From CAZMVY01 sp964653435 (GTDB taxonomy: Bacteria > Planctomycetota > Phycisphaerae > UBA1845 > PWPN01): DNA of 64,000 bases. The position numbers were made by a program, and so were the translations under genes. The notes below the pieces were generated by a model, which was given only the letters and a program-made list of their open reading frames with translations, searched no databases and was not told where the DNA came from. This document shows, piece by piece, positions 1 through 8,360 of the stretch (within the stretch, counting starts at the first letter, position 1; each line of letters begins with the position of its first letter). Location of the stretch: the NCBI GenBank assembly GCA_964653435.1, contig CAZZFA010000001.1, forward strand, positions 62,001-126,000, read 5' to 3'.

Positions 1-654
1 GAAGCCCACCACGACAGGTTTGCCCCCGACACGTCGGAGCTCTCGCACGTTCTCGATGAGGTCCTCCGGGAGCCGGTCGCGTTCGCCGGTCGTGCCCGCC
101 ACGGACATGTAGTAGACGAAGCCGGTGGAAATCCTTGCGATCTGCTCCCGGCGCTGCGGTGTGGAGGTCGGCCCGGTCAGCAGGATGAGCCGCAGGTCGC
201 TGCGCGCGGCCGTGTCGGCGACGGTCGGGGCCTCCTCGAACGAGAGGTCCGCAATGATGAGTCCGTCAAAACCCGCGGCGGCGGCACGTCGGCAGAACGT
301 TTCCGTGCCGATGCGATTGACGATCGAAAACGAAACCATGGCCACGAGCGGGAGCTGCACGCGGGAACGAGCCGTTTCGATCGCGCGAAAGATGTCGTTC
401 ACACGAAGGCCCCGCTCCAGCGCTCGCGTGAACGAGGTCTGGATCACGGGACCGTCGGCGATGGAATCGGAATAGGGAAAGCCCACTTCGACGCCGGCGA
501 CGCCCAGCGCGTCGAGGCGGCAAAGGATTTCCGTCGTTGCGGACGGGCTCGGGAAACCGGCGGTGATGTACGGCAGCAGGCCCTTGCGCCCCGCCGCAGC
601 GAGCTCCTGGAACTTCTGGTCGATGCGGTTGATAGTGCGCCTCCGTCTCGTCAA
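1..654 (-). CDS. trpA: Tryptophan synthase alpha chain, partial (C-terminus beyond the window)
   Basis: Alpha subunit of tryptophan synthase, which cleaves indole-3-glycerol phosphate to indole and glyceraldehyde 3-phosphate in the cytoplasm. The 218 codons present cover most of the TIM barrel. The GVEVGFPYSD segment carries the catalytic Glu (about residue 56), and the following ADGPVIQ carries the catalytic Asp (about 67). The phosphate-binding loop region YYMSVAGTTGER is also visible. Where most family members have SDP, this one has SDS. The last 45-50 residues lie to the left of the window. No ATG is in frame. TTG at 654 fits the length of homologues, but GTG at 681 is possible, since a stop lies just upstream of it. 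Family assignment is secure; the start is not. Confidence 0.93.
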   Translation of the reverse strand, partial: MTRRRRTINRIDQKFQELAAAGRKGLLPYITAGFPSPSATTEILCRLDALGVAGVEVGFPYSDSIADGPVIQTSFTRALERGLRVNDIFRAIETARSRVQLPLVAMVSFSIVNRIGTETFCRRAAAAGFDGLIIADLSFEEAPTVADTAARSDLRLILLTGPTSTPQRREQIARISTGFVYYMSVAGTTGERDRLPEDLIENVRELRRVGGKPVVVGF

Positions 655-874
655 TCCTTCGTGGGACCGGCTCCGCGTCACGCGCAACCGCGTCTTCGCC
701 TATTGCCGGGTACTGCCGGCGACGCAGACCGATCAAGCGGGAATATAGCCGTGGCGCGTCGGGATTGCCAGCGTTGCACGCGCGGGTTGCGAGCGGCGCC
801 GAGGTTCGACATGCGCGAGAAGAACCGACGCGGCTTGCGAACGGCCGCACCGCCGGGATAGCATGCGCGGTGTC

Positions 875-1912
875 ATGGAGCGCCAGGAACTGATCGCGGA
901 GCTTTTCCCCGCCGGGATCGATCCGTTGTGGTGCCCGTTGCTCACGCATTACATCGTGCGGCACGGGCGCGTGGCCGTCGACCGCCGCCGGATCGCCGCC
1001 CAGATGCGCACCCTCGCGCCCTACGTCCGCCAGTTCCTTCTTGCCGGCTCCACGGGCGACGGATGGAGCCTCGATCCCCAGCAGTTCGACGAACTCCTGA
1101 TGTTCGCCGCGCATGAGGCCTACTGGACGCCGGATGCCCGGTTCCTCGTCGGCGCCCTCGCGCGCTCGACGCAGGAGGTTCTTCGTCGCGGACAGGCCAT
1201 TCGCACGCATCTGGGCGACGCCCGGGTGCGGGGCTTCGCCGGCGTCGCCGTCTGCCCGCCCGTCGGAACGAACGTTGCCCAGCGCGCCATTCATGACCAC
1301 TACATCCGCGTTTCCCGCGCGCTGGGCATGCCCGTGGCCGTGTATCAGCTCCCCCAGATTACCGGCTGCCGCATCGAGCCGGAGACGTTTGCGGCGATTA
1401 CGGCCGCCTGCCCGGGCATCTACCTGTTCAAGGACAGCAGCGGGACCGATGAGATCGCGCGGGCCGGCTCCGGCCTCGACGGCATCGTGACGGTACGGGG
1501 CGCAGAGGGGAGTTACTTTGAGGCGCTCAAGCCCGCCGGCGGGCCGTACGACGGGCTGCTGTTGAGCACGGCGAACTTCATTGCCTATTCGTTGCGGACC
1601 CTGGTGGACATGGTGTGGGCGGGCGACCGCGAACTGGCCGCGCGGCTCTCCGGCAAGCTCACCCGGCTGGTAACGCGGCTTTTCGAAATCGTGAAGGCCT
1701 GCCCGTCCGGCAATGCCTTCTCCAATGTCAGCCGCGCCGTCGATCATCTGCTCGCTCATGGCGCCTACTGGTCCCGGGTGGAGCCGCCGATGCTTCAGGA
1801 CGGCAGCCGCCTTCCCGCCGAGGTGCTTGCCGAAGTGGCCGACGTCTTTGAACGCGAAGAGGGCATCCCGGAGCAGGGCTACTTCCTGCACCGTTATGTG
1901 GGTCTTGAGTGA
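875..1912 (+). CDS. Dihydrodipicolinate synthase / N-acetylneuraminate lyase family aldolase
   Basis: Class I pyruvate-type aldolase of the DapA/NanA superfamily, 345 residues, cytoplasmic TIM barrel. Visible family marks are GSTGD at about 58-62 (substrate carboxylate loop), Tyr157 in VAVYQLP, and the Schiff-base Lys186 in YLFKDSSG. The protein is longer than true DapA (about 290 residues) and its sequence around the active site diverges, so lysine biosynthesis is not implied. A sugar-acid or sialic-acid aldolase is as likely. It is divergent from trpA across about 200 bp. ATG at 875 was preferred to the one four codons upstream. Substrate unknown. Confidence 0.85.
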   Translation: MERQELIAELFPAGIDPLWCPLLTHYIVRHGRVAVDRRRIAAQMRTLAPYVRQFLLAGSTGDGWSLDPQQFDELLMFAAHEAYWTPDARFLVGALARSTQEVLRRGQAIRTHLGDARVRGFAGVAVCPPVGTNVAQRAIHDHYIRVSRALGMPVAVYQLPQITGCRIEPETFAAITAACPGIYLFKDSSGTDEIARAGSGLDGIVTVRGAEGSYFEALKPAGGPYDGLLLSTANFIAYSLRTLVDMVWAGDRELAARLSGKLTRLVTRLFEIVKACPSGNAFSNVSRAVDHLLAHGAYWSRVEPPMLQDGSRLPAEVLAEVADVFEREEGIPEQGYFLHRYVGLE

Positions 1913-1983
1913 GCCGGGCGGTCCGTGCCTTCCGGCGGTTTGACCGACCTCGCGATGCGGCGTAATCTTTCCCCCGGTGAAAT

Positions 1984-2997
1984 ATGAGCGAACCTCAACG
2001 TTCCGTGTCTCCGGGCGCGGGTCCACGCGCGATCCTGGCGGCAGCGGTCGTCGCGATCCTGGCAGGCTGCCAGTCTCCCGTCCGTGCCCCCGCCTTCACG
2101 CTGACCCGTGAGGACTGGAGCTACGCCGGTGCGAAGGGCAACCGCCTGATTACGGATCACTTCGACGTTCGCACCACGCTGCAGGACCGGGTCCTCGTCG
2201 ATGTGCTTCCCGGCTTTCTGGAGTCCTGCTACCAGCGCTACGAGGAGCTGATCCCGCCCCGCGTCGAGTCCGGCGGGCCGCTGGCAACCTACGTGTTTGA
2301 GACGCGGTGGCAGTGGGGCCGCTTTACGGACGAGTTCGTGCCCGAGCGGGCCAGGATTTATCGCAATATTCAGAGCGGCGGCTACACGGACCCACCCACG
2401 TCGACCGCCGTGCTCTATTGGCTCGGGCGCGACCGGACGCTCGCCGTGGCCGCTCACGAGGGTTGGCATCAGTACGTCTCCCGTTATCTCCCGGTGCCGA
2501 TCCCGGCCTGGCTGAACGAGGGCTTGGCGACCCAGATGGAGGCCTTCGAGCTCTCCGACGGGATCCCCCGCTTTGATCCGCGAAAGAATTACTTTCGCCG
2601 CAACTACCTCCGGACCGCGCTGGTCGTCAAGGAAAAGGGCCTCTTCGACCTCTCGGAACTGCTCCGTATCAACGCGGGCGACGTACTCGAGTCGTCCGCA
2701 CGGCCCACGGATACATACTACGCCCAGCTCTGGTCGATGACGCTCTTTCTCCTGGAAGGCCCCGACAAGACTTATCGCGATGGTTTCCGCGCACTGCTGG
2801 CCGATGCGGGCACCGAAACGATGCGCGTTGCGGTGAACGCGTACCGCGTCGCCACGCCCGCCGCCGCGAACCGGAGCTTCGGCGAGGTCGTCTTCCGCAA
2901 GTACATCACCGAGGATCTGGACGCCTTCTCCGGCAGATACGTCCAGTTCGCCAGGGACATGTTGCTGACGACCTCGGGAACGACCTCGATGCGTTGA
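1984..2997 (+). CDS. Lipoprotein with a gluzincin-like metallopeptidase motif
   Basis: Predicted lipoprotein of 337 residues. The N-terminal hydrophobic stretch ends in the lipobox LAGC with Cys29. A zinc-protease motif HEGWH lies at about 158-162 and is followed 17 residues later by NEGLA, whose Glu179 would be the third zinc ligand, as in gluzincins. This layout resembles the DUF1570-type proteins common in planctomycetes. Hydrolysis of a cell-envelope or exported protein is an inference from the motif only. It stands alone between the aldolase and ispE, with no obvious operon partner. No signs of disruption are seen. Confidence 0.75.
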   Translation: MSEPQRSVSPGAGPRAILAAAVVAILAGCQSPVRAPAFTLTREDWSYAGAKGNRLITDHFDVRTTLQDRVLVDVLPGFLESCYQRYEELIPPRVESGGPLATYVFETRWQWGRFTDEFVPERARIYRNIQSGGYTDPPTSTAVLYWLGRDRTLAVAAHEGWHQYVSRYLPVPIPAWLNEGLATQMEAFELSDGIPRFDPRKNYFRRNYLRTALVVKEKGLFDLSELLRINAGDVLESSARPTDTYYAQLWSMTLFLLEGPDKTYRDGFRALLADAGTETMRVAVNAYRVATPAAANRSFGEVVFRKYITEDLDAFSGRYVQFARDMLLTTSGTTSMR

Positions 2998-3021
2998 GGA
3001 TCGGACCGCGCCGTTGGCAGC

Positions 3022-3049
3022 TTGACAGCGCAGCCGCCTGAGCTAAAAT
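3022..3049 (+). promoter_or_regulatory. Sigma-70-type promoter for ispE-spoVG
   Basis: TTGACA at 3022-3027 and TAAAAT at 3044-3049 are separated by 16 bp, close to consensus. It precedes ispE by about 190 bp, so the transcript would have a long leader. Confidence 0.6.
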
Positions 3050-3236
3050 CATTGCGGTTGACGCGGGATCGGAGTTCGGACGGCACCATGCGCGGCACCT
3101 GCGGTTACATTTCATTGATTCTCCCATTCGGTGCGGGCGATCACGCACCAGCCAACCCACCGAGTTTCGCATTCCTGGCGGCCGTGGCGGGACGGCGGAC
3201 GGCCCCGTGGCCGCACAAACGGAGTATCAGGCGCAC

Positions 3237-4205
3237 ATGATTCCGCCCCAGGCCGGCGACGAATCGTCCACGTCCGTACTTGACGGCGCAGCCGCCGGGG
3301 TTGCATCCTCGACCGCGACCGGTGCGATCGTGCTGTCGGCGCCGGCGAAGATCAACTGGATACTCGACATCCTCGAGCGCCGCGACGACGGTTACCACGA
3401 GCTGGAGACCGTGGCCTCGACGATCACGCTCGCCGATGAAGTCGTCGTCTCGAATCGAACCGCGGACTCGTCGATCCAGCTCGCCTGCAACGACCCTTCC
3501 GTGCCGACCGACGGCGCCAACCTCGCCTGTCGCGCCGCCGCGATGCTCGCACGGCGATCGGGCACCCGCTTCGGCGTGTCCATCGGCCTTACAAAGCGCA
3601 TCCCGCCCGGCGCGGGTCTCGGTGGCGGAAGCTCCGATGCGGCGGCCGTCCTGCTGGGACTGAATCGGCTGTGGAGGCTGGACTGGTCCATGCCTCGGCT
3701 CCTTCCGATTGCCGCCGCAATCGGCTCGGACGTTCCGTTACTGATGACCGGCGGCACGGTCGTCGCGCGGGGACGCGGCGAATTCGTCGAGCGGCTTGCG
3801 TTCGGGTGGCCGGGCTTCCTGGTGGTGGCCATGCCGGCGCTCCACGTGCCCACCCGCGAGGTGTATGCGGGCGTGAGGCGGGAGGATTTTCGGATCGTAT
3901 CGGAGGCGGCATCCGTTTTTGGCGACGGCGCGGCCGCCTCGCGATGGACGGCGAGGGAGTTGCTGGAGCGGTGCCGCAACGGGCTGGAGGCGGCGGCGTT
4001 TCGGCGATTTCACGAGCTGGCGGAGCTGCATGCCGCGCTCCGGCGGGCGTGCGACCGTCCGTGGCGGCTCTGCGGGAGCGGCTCGTCGATGTTCACGGTG
4101 TGTGACAGCGCCGACGAGGCGGGGAGTTGTGCAGGGACCGTTCGCACCCGGTTCGGCATTCGTGTGGAGACGGCCCGGCTGGAGGCAAGCGGCGCAAGGA
4201 ATTGA
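3237..4205 (+). CDS. ispE: 4-diphosphocytidyl-2-C-methyl-D-erythritol kinase
   Basis: GHMP-family kinase of the non-mevalonate isoprenoid pathway. It phosphorylates CDP-methylerythritol at the 2-hydroxyl using ATP. The 322-residue protein shows SAPAKIN with Lys39, the ATP-binding loop PPGAGLGGGSSDAA at 123-136, and the catalytic Asp in GSDVP at about 165. About 30 low-complexity residues precede the conserved core, so the true start could be later. ATG 3237 was chosen for the GGAG 12 bp upstream. It is followed after 29 bp by spoVG, the same neighbour order (with other genes between) as in Firmicutes. Confidence 0.93.
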   Translation: MIPPQAGDESSTSVLDGAAAGVASSTATGAIVLSAPAKINWILDILERRDDGYHELETVASTITLADEVVVSNRTADSSIQLACNDPSVPTDGANLACRAAAMLARRSGTRFGVSIGLTKRIPPGAGLGGGSSDAAAVLLGLNRLWRLDWSMPRLLPIAAAIGSDVPLLMTGGTVVARGRGEFVERLAFGWPGFLVVAMPALHVPTREVYAGVRREDFRIVSEAASVFGDGAAASRWTARELLERCRNGLEAAAFRRFHELAELHAALRRACDRPWRLCGSGSSMFTVCDSADEAGSCAGTVRTRFGIRVETARLEASGARN

Positions 4206-4234
4206 GGGCATTGAGTCAGGAGCAGGAGACGGTC

Positions 4235-5041
4235 ATGGAAATCACCGAAGTCCGTGTGAGGCTGATCCCGAACAGGGGCAGCGGGGATCGGCTGAGGGCG
4301 TTTTGCAGTGTCACGCTCGATGGGGATTTCGTCATCCGCGATCTGAAGGTGATCGATGGGGCCAATGGAATCTTCGTGGCGATGCCGTCGCGCAAGCTGG
4401 CCGACCGGTGTCCGCGCTGCCACGCCAAGAACCACCTACGCGCCCGGTTCTGCAATGAATGCGGCGCGAAGCTCAACCGCGAGCGGGTCCGCAAGGATCA
4501 GGAGGGCCGCCCGAAGTACCATGCGGACGTGGCTCACCCGATCAACAGCCAGTGCCGCGAGCGGATCGAGAAGGCGGTGAAGGCCGCTTACGAACAGGAA
4601 CTGGAACGCGCGAAGTCGCCGGACTACAAGCCGGTCGCAGTGGATGACGATGAGTTCGCCGACTCCGACTATGACGACCTCATTGCCGATCTCAAGCGCG
4701 AGGCCGCCAAGCGAAGGGTCTCGCGATCCGAGGCGCAGTCCGATGTGCCCGTCGAGGCCCGCGAGCAGGCCGACGAGATGGAAGAGCTTCCGTTTCCGAG
4801 CGAGCCCGAACCGGAGGCACGTCGCGAGGAACGCCGCGAGGATCGCCGGGGTAACGGCCGAAACGGGCAGGATCGAGACCGGGATCGTTCTTCGGAGCGT
4901 CCCGCGGAGCCGCGCCCGCCACGAGCACGGGAACCGATATCCGAGAGGCCGGCTGCACCGCCGCCACCGCCGCCGACAGCGCCGCCTCGCGAGAGCGAGG
5001 CGCCCGAGCCCGATTCCGACTTCGGCAGCGGCATCCTCTGA
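4235..5041 (+). CDS. spoVG: SpoVG family protein with an inserted zinc ribbon and a disordered tail
   Basis: SpoVG homologue, a family of small DNA/RNA-binding regulators; 268 residues instead of the usual 85-100. The N-terminal MEITEVRVRL and FVAMPSRK segments match SpoVG. A four-cysteine ribbon follows (Cys59, 62, 73, 76: CPRC and CNEC), and then the SpoVG segment resumes with DVAHPINSQCR. The ribbon is therefore inserted inside the SpoVG domain. From about residue 140 the protein is acidic, then Arg/Pro-rich and probably disordered. Start ATG 4235 has AGGAGA upstream. Probably co-transcribed with ispE. The regulatory target is unknown here. Confidence 0.9.
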   Translation: MEITEVRVRLIPNRGSGDRLRAFCSVTLDGDFVIRDLKVIDGANGIFVAMPSRKLADRCPRCHAKNHLRARFCNECGAKLNRERVRKDQEGRPKYHADVAHPINSQCRERIEKAVKAAYEQELERAKSPDYKPVAVDDDEFADSDYDDLIADLKREAAKRRVSRSEAQSDVPVEAREQADEMEELPFPSEPEPEARREERREDRRGNGRNGQDRDRDRSSERPAEPRPPRAREPISERPAAPPPPPPTAPPRESEAPEPDSDFGSGIL

Positions 5042-5125
5042 GGGATCCCGCGGTTCCCCTGCGGCATCCCGTGCGAGAGCGGCTTCAATCGCAGCGGAGT
5101 CCTGCGGGCGTCCGGCGCGGGCAGA

Positions 5126-5815
5126 CTACTGCTTCGCGCTCTTCACGAACGCTTCGAACGCGGCCTCGTTCTCCCGAACCGTGTTTTCCGGTCCCGTCAT
5201 CTTGACGAACCAGGGACCGTCGGGCGCTTCGATATCGGCGGCGCACATTGCCCACCCGGGACGGCCCTCGTACGTGCCCGTGATCCGGAGAATGGTGACC
5301 GGCATCCCATTGACGGTGATCGTCGTCACCTTGGCGCGCTCCCTCGAAGGCCGGCTGTCCGGTTGACCGAACTGGTCGATCCACCGGTCGATGTTCATCC
5401 GGGTCATCCCCCGCATCTCCGGAAACGTTGAAACGACGACGAGTCCGTCCTGCGAATCGCCCGCCGCGCGCGGAATCCGGTATTGCGCCACGCGCAAGGC
5501 GGATGCCGGCGGCTCGGCCTTCCAGGCGGCCGGGGCCGTGAAATGGAGCGGCTTGCCCGCTGCAGGCTGTGTGGTGACCATGCCTGCCCCTTCACCCACA
5601 GGCGGGTGGCCCGGTGGCATCATCATTCCGCTGTGAACGTCCATGGCGAACGGCATAGTCGTCGCCACAGGCCGGGTTGCCGCGGAAGGCGGCGCAATCG
5701 GCGTCGCGCGGGGCGGCTTCGGCGGCGGCGTCTCTCGCCCTTCCTCTTTACAGCCTGTCAGCATCCAGAGGCCCGCCAGCAATATGCTCGGAGCAAGCCA
5801 TCCAAACGGTTTCAT
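5126..5815 (-). CDS. Predicted lipoprotein, function unknown
   Basis: Lipoprotein of 229 residues with lipobox LTGC (Cys22), followed by a Pro/Thr/Met-rich spacer to about residue 80 and a folded C-terminal domain containing WKAEPPASALRVAQYRIP. This pattern is seen in planctomycete exported proteins of unknown role. Its ATG shares one base with the stop codon of the upstream MFS transporter gene, which implies translational coupling and possibly a joint envelope role. GGGAGA lies just upstream of the start. No catalytic motif is recognised. Confidence 0.75.
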   Translation of the reverse strand: MKPFGWLAPSILLAGLWMLTGCKEEGRETPPPKPPRATPIAPPSAATRPVATTMPFAMDVHSGMMMPPGHPPVGEGAGMVTTQPAAGKPLHFTAPAAWKAEPPASALRVAQYRIPRAAGDSQDGLVVVSTFPEMRGMTRMNIDRWIDQFGQPDSRPSRERAKVTTITVNGMPVTILRITGTYEGRPGWAMCAADIEAPDGPWFVKMTGPENTVRENEAAFEAFVKSAKQ

Positions 5816-7068
5816 CACATCGTCTCCCTGACCAATGGCTTTGTCGGGCTCGGCATTCGGAGCCGGGCGGCCCGATAGATGATTGCCTGCACCACCACCG
5901 CGCACCCCAGAACCGCCGCCGCGATCGGGTACGGCGTCCAGAGATCGAATCGCTGACTCAGCGCCCCGCTCCCGATCGCGCCGATCACGAAACCGGCCGA
6001 AAGGAGCATCTCATGGATGGCCGTGAGTGCGCCGCGCCGCCGTCCGCCCGAGACACCGTAGTATAGGCTCGATGAGTAGGCGACGCTTCCGCAGAGTCCC
6101 GTGATGACGGCAACGATGCCCAGGTGCCAGGCGCCACAGGCCAAGACGAGCGAGATGGTGGCCGCGGCCAGCATGATCTGGGCCCCCCAGAGCACGGCGG
6201 GGCGGTAATGCCAGCGATGCGTCCGCCCGAGCAGCAGGAAGCCCGCCATGTTCGCCAGGCTCATCGCGGCCATGACAAGGCCCCAGGTGGCTTTGCGCAC
6301 GTCGAGCGCCTCGGCCAGTCCGAAGACCTGAAATCGCTGCATCCCCGCGATCGCCGTGCATACCACGACCGAGACCCGGGCCATCAGGCGGAATATGGCG
6401 GCATCGGGACGGGGCGCGGGCGCCGACGACGTCGGAGAGGGTGCCTCACGCGGCCGGATAGCCGGCGGCTGGGGTAGTTTCACGGCCGTCGTCAGCAGGG
6501 CACCGGCAGCCAGCACCACGGCGGCCGCGATGAACGGAGCAGTGGGGCTGAGTTCGTACAATCTGCCGCCAAGGATCGGACCCGCCACAAGCCCGCTGCA
6601 CCAGCTTACGTTGAACCAGCCGATGCGCCGGTTCAGCGCGGCGCCGTCGTGACCGTGCGCGAGCCAGCTCATCAACGGCGGCCAGATCGTGACCATCAGC
6701 GTGCCATACGCGGCGACCAGGACAATCAGCACCGACAGCCGGCCGGTCAGGGCGATGCCGATCGAGACGGCGGCCTGGAGAAGCTGCCCACCGATCAGCA
6801 CGCCACGGGGCCGGAACCGGTCGATGAAAGGGCCGCCGGTGAGGCACGCCAGCGCGTATGCGCCCATGTAGAGCCCGCCGATCAGGCCCACCGGTCCCAG
6901 ATCCGCACCCAATCCGGTGGCGGCGAAGGGAAGGGCGACTACCACGAGGCCGGCGGCCACATCCGCCAGGAAGGCCACGGCGCAGAGAAGGATTGTCGAT
7001 GCGCGCAGCGTCCGCTCACGGCGCGTCTCGGAGGAATCGATCCGGGCGACGGTGATCTCGCGACTCAT
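5815..7068 (-). CDS. Major facilitator superfamily transporter
   Basis: Inner-membrane protein of 417 residues with about twelve hydrophobic segments in two blocks of six. They are split by a Pro/Ala/Ser-rich cytoplasmic loop near residues 205-230 (PREAPSPTSSAPAPRPD). A loop 2-3 motif related to the MFS signature, GGPFIDRFRPRGVLIGG, lies at about 78-94. This is the usual layout of drug or metabolite antiporters; the substrate cannot be told. The gene overlaps the start of the downstream lipoprotein gene by one base, so the two form an operon. No regulator is next to it. Confidence 0.88.
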   Translation of the reverse strand: MSREITVARIDSSETRRERTLRASTILLCAVAFLADVAAGLVVVALPFAATGLGADLGPVGLIGGLYMGAYALACLTGGPFIDRFRPRGVLIGGQLLQAAVSIGIALTGRLSVLIVLVAAYGTLMVTIWPPLMSWLAHGHDGAALNRRIGWFNVSWCSGLVAGPILGGRLYELSPTAPFIAAAVVLAAGALLTTAVKLPQPPAIRPREAPSPTSSAPAPRPDAAIFRLMARVSVVVCTAIAGMQRFQVFGLAEALDVRKATWGLVMAAMSLANMAGFLLLGRTHRWHYRPAVLWGAQIMLAAATISLVLACGAWHLGIVAVITGLCGSVAYSSSLYYGVSGGRRRGALTAIHEMLLSAGFVIGAIGSGALSQRFDLWTPYPIAAAVLGCAVVVQAIIYRAARLRMPSPTKPLVRETM

Positions 7069-7285
7069 ACGAGCCGCTCATCATAGTGAGCCGGCCGGGG
7101 AATAGCACGCGCAGGCATCAATCCGACGGGGGCCGGTTCCGAAACACGGAGCATCATCAGCAGGGGGATCAATGTGTATACAGGGCGGGCCGCCCCGCGA
7201 ATGGCGTCGGGGAGCGGATGGGATGAGGCGCAAGCCGACGGCGACCGACGGCGTTGCCGAGGGCAACGTCGCGGTCCATACGCCC

Positions 7286-7552
7286 TCAGACCAGCATCCG
7301 CATCAGGTCATGGGCCGTCTGCAGCAGCGTGGTCGTGGTGCCGCTCGTAATGGTCTGGCCGTCGGTCTGGAGTTTGGTGAAGAACGCCTGGATCAGCGTG
7401 TCCGCCAAGGTTGTGCTGGCGTCCTGCAGGCCGCCAAGTACCGTGTCCTTCACGGTAGGGTCGCAGCCATCCAGGGCGAACGCTGTGCCGCCGCCCAACA
7501 CGAGCGCCAACTTCCATCCGAGCCGCGTCAGCCGCGGGAGCTTAGTCATCAT
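7286..7552 (-). CDS. Small exported protein of unknown function
   Basis: Protein of 88 residues that starts at the first of two tandem ATGs, five bases after AGGAGA. A basic n-region (TKLPRLTRLGWK) and hydrophobic core (LALVLGGGTAFAL) are followed by DGCDP, so Cys30 could be a lipidation site, although the context is not a standard lipobox. The mature part is a Thr/Leu-rich helix-forming stretch ending TAHDLMRMLV. I recall similar short proteins (GGGTAF followed by GCDP) in planctomycetes, but no function is known to me. The gene stands alone. Confidence 0.65.
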   Translation of the reverse strand: MMTKLPRLTRLGWKLALVLGGGTAFALDGCDPTVKDTVLGGLQDASTTLADTLIQAFFTKLQTDGQTITSGTTTTLLQTAHDLMRMLV

Positions 7553-7576
7553 AGTTCTCCTGTTGCCTCTCGCCAC

Positions 7577-8360
7577 GCACTTATACCGCGTAACATCACG
7601 ATCGGTTATGCGATGCCAAAGGTTTAACGAGTACCGATATCTTCATGCCGGCAGATTGGTATCCCGTTGGGCCAGTGGAACGGTTTTGCCGCGGAATCGC
7701 CCTCGCCAGTAGTGAGAAACGGCCCGCCGGGGCACCACGGCGGCTTACGGCTCCGGTGCGAAAGCATCGCAGGCGGGGCCTCCATCTCCTCCATTCCCTC
7801 TCGGCGGGCGCCCTTTGTCGTGCGATCCTTTGCCGAACCTGGGCAACCGGCTTGTAAGGCCGCAGCGAGCGTACGGACCGCTGCAAAATTCGTCCGAGTC
7901 TTGTTTTCCTGCCGGCGCCGTCGCCTCGCCTGACTGATCCGCCCCGCCGTATAGATTCATAATCCACGCTCCGACAGCAGGTTACCGCCGCGTGGCGCCT
8001 CCATACGGTCGGGGTGAAGCCGCCGAGTGGTTTCGATGGTATAAGCTCGCGAAAGATGGGGGCAAATGGGTAATTGCCGGACGGAGCCGCGTCAGCTATA
8101 CTACCCCGGTGCTCAGGAGGCAATGAACGTCGGCATGAGCACACGTAGTGCGGAGTGCCGGTTGTGAGGCCGTCTGCTGGGGTGGCGCGGGCTCCGGACT
8201 TCGGGCAAAGCGGCCTCTTATGAACTGCCGATACTGTTTCTGGAGAGCGACGGGTACGACAGGCTCCTGTATGTGTTGAGCCCCGCTCTGTCGAGGGCCA
8301 GGGTTGGCCAGGGGGCGACGGTGCGGGTAGTCGTTTCGAAAGCCATTGAGGGCGTATAGC
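7577..8360. other. 784-bp intergenic stretch with no convincing gene
   Basis: Between divergent genes. Apart from the promoter at 8074-8102 and a 14-codon open frame at 8123-8167 that follows a good ribosome-binding site, no conserved coding or RNA feature is recognised. Long open frames across it on the minus strand have no recognisable domain. Confidence 0.4.
8074..8102 (+). promoter_or_regulatory. Sigma-70-type promoter upstream of the DUF1571 gene
   Basis: TTGCCG at 8074-8079 and TATACT at 8097-8102 are separated by exactly 17 bp. A 14-codon open frame with AGGAGG upstream begins at 8123, about 20 bp downstream. The DUF1571 gene begins at 8361, so the leader would be about 250 nt. Confidence 0.5.

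Noticed and set aside
8220..8279. 19-residue Cys-rich frame (MNCRYCF start)
   Set aside because: No ribosome-binding site and too short to judge.
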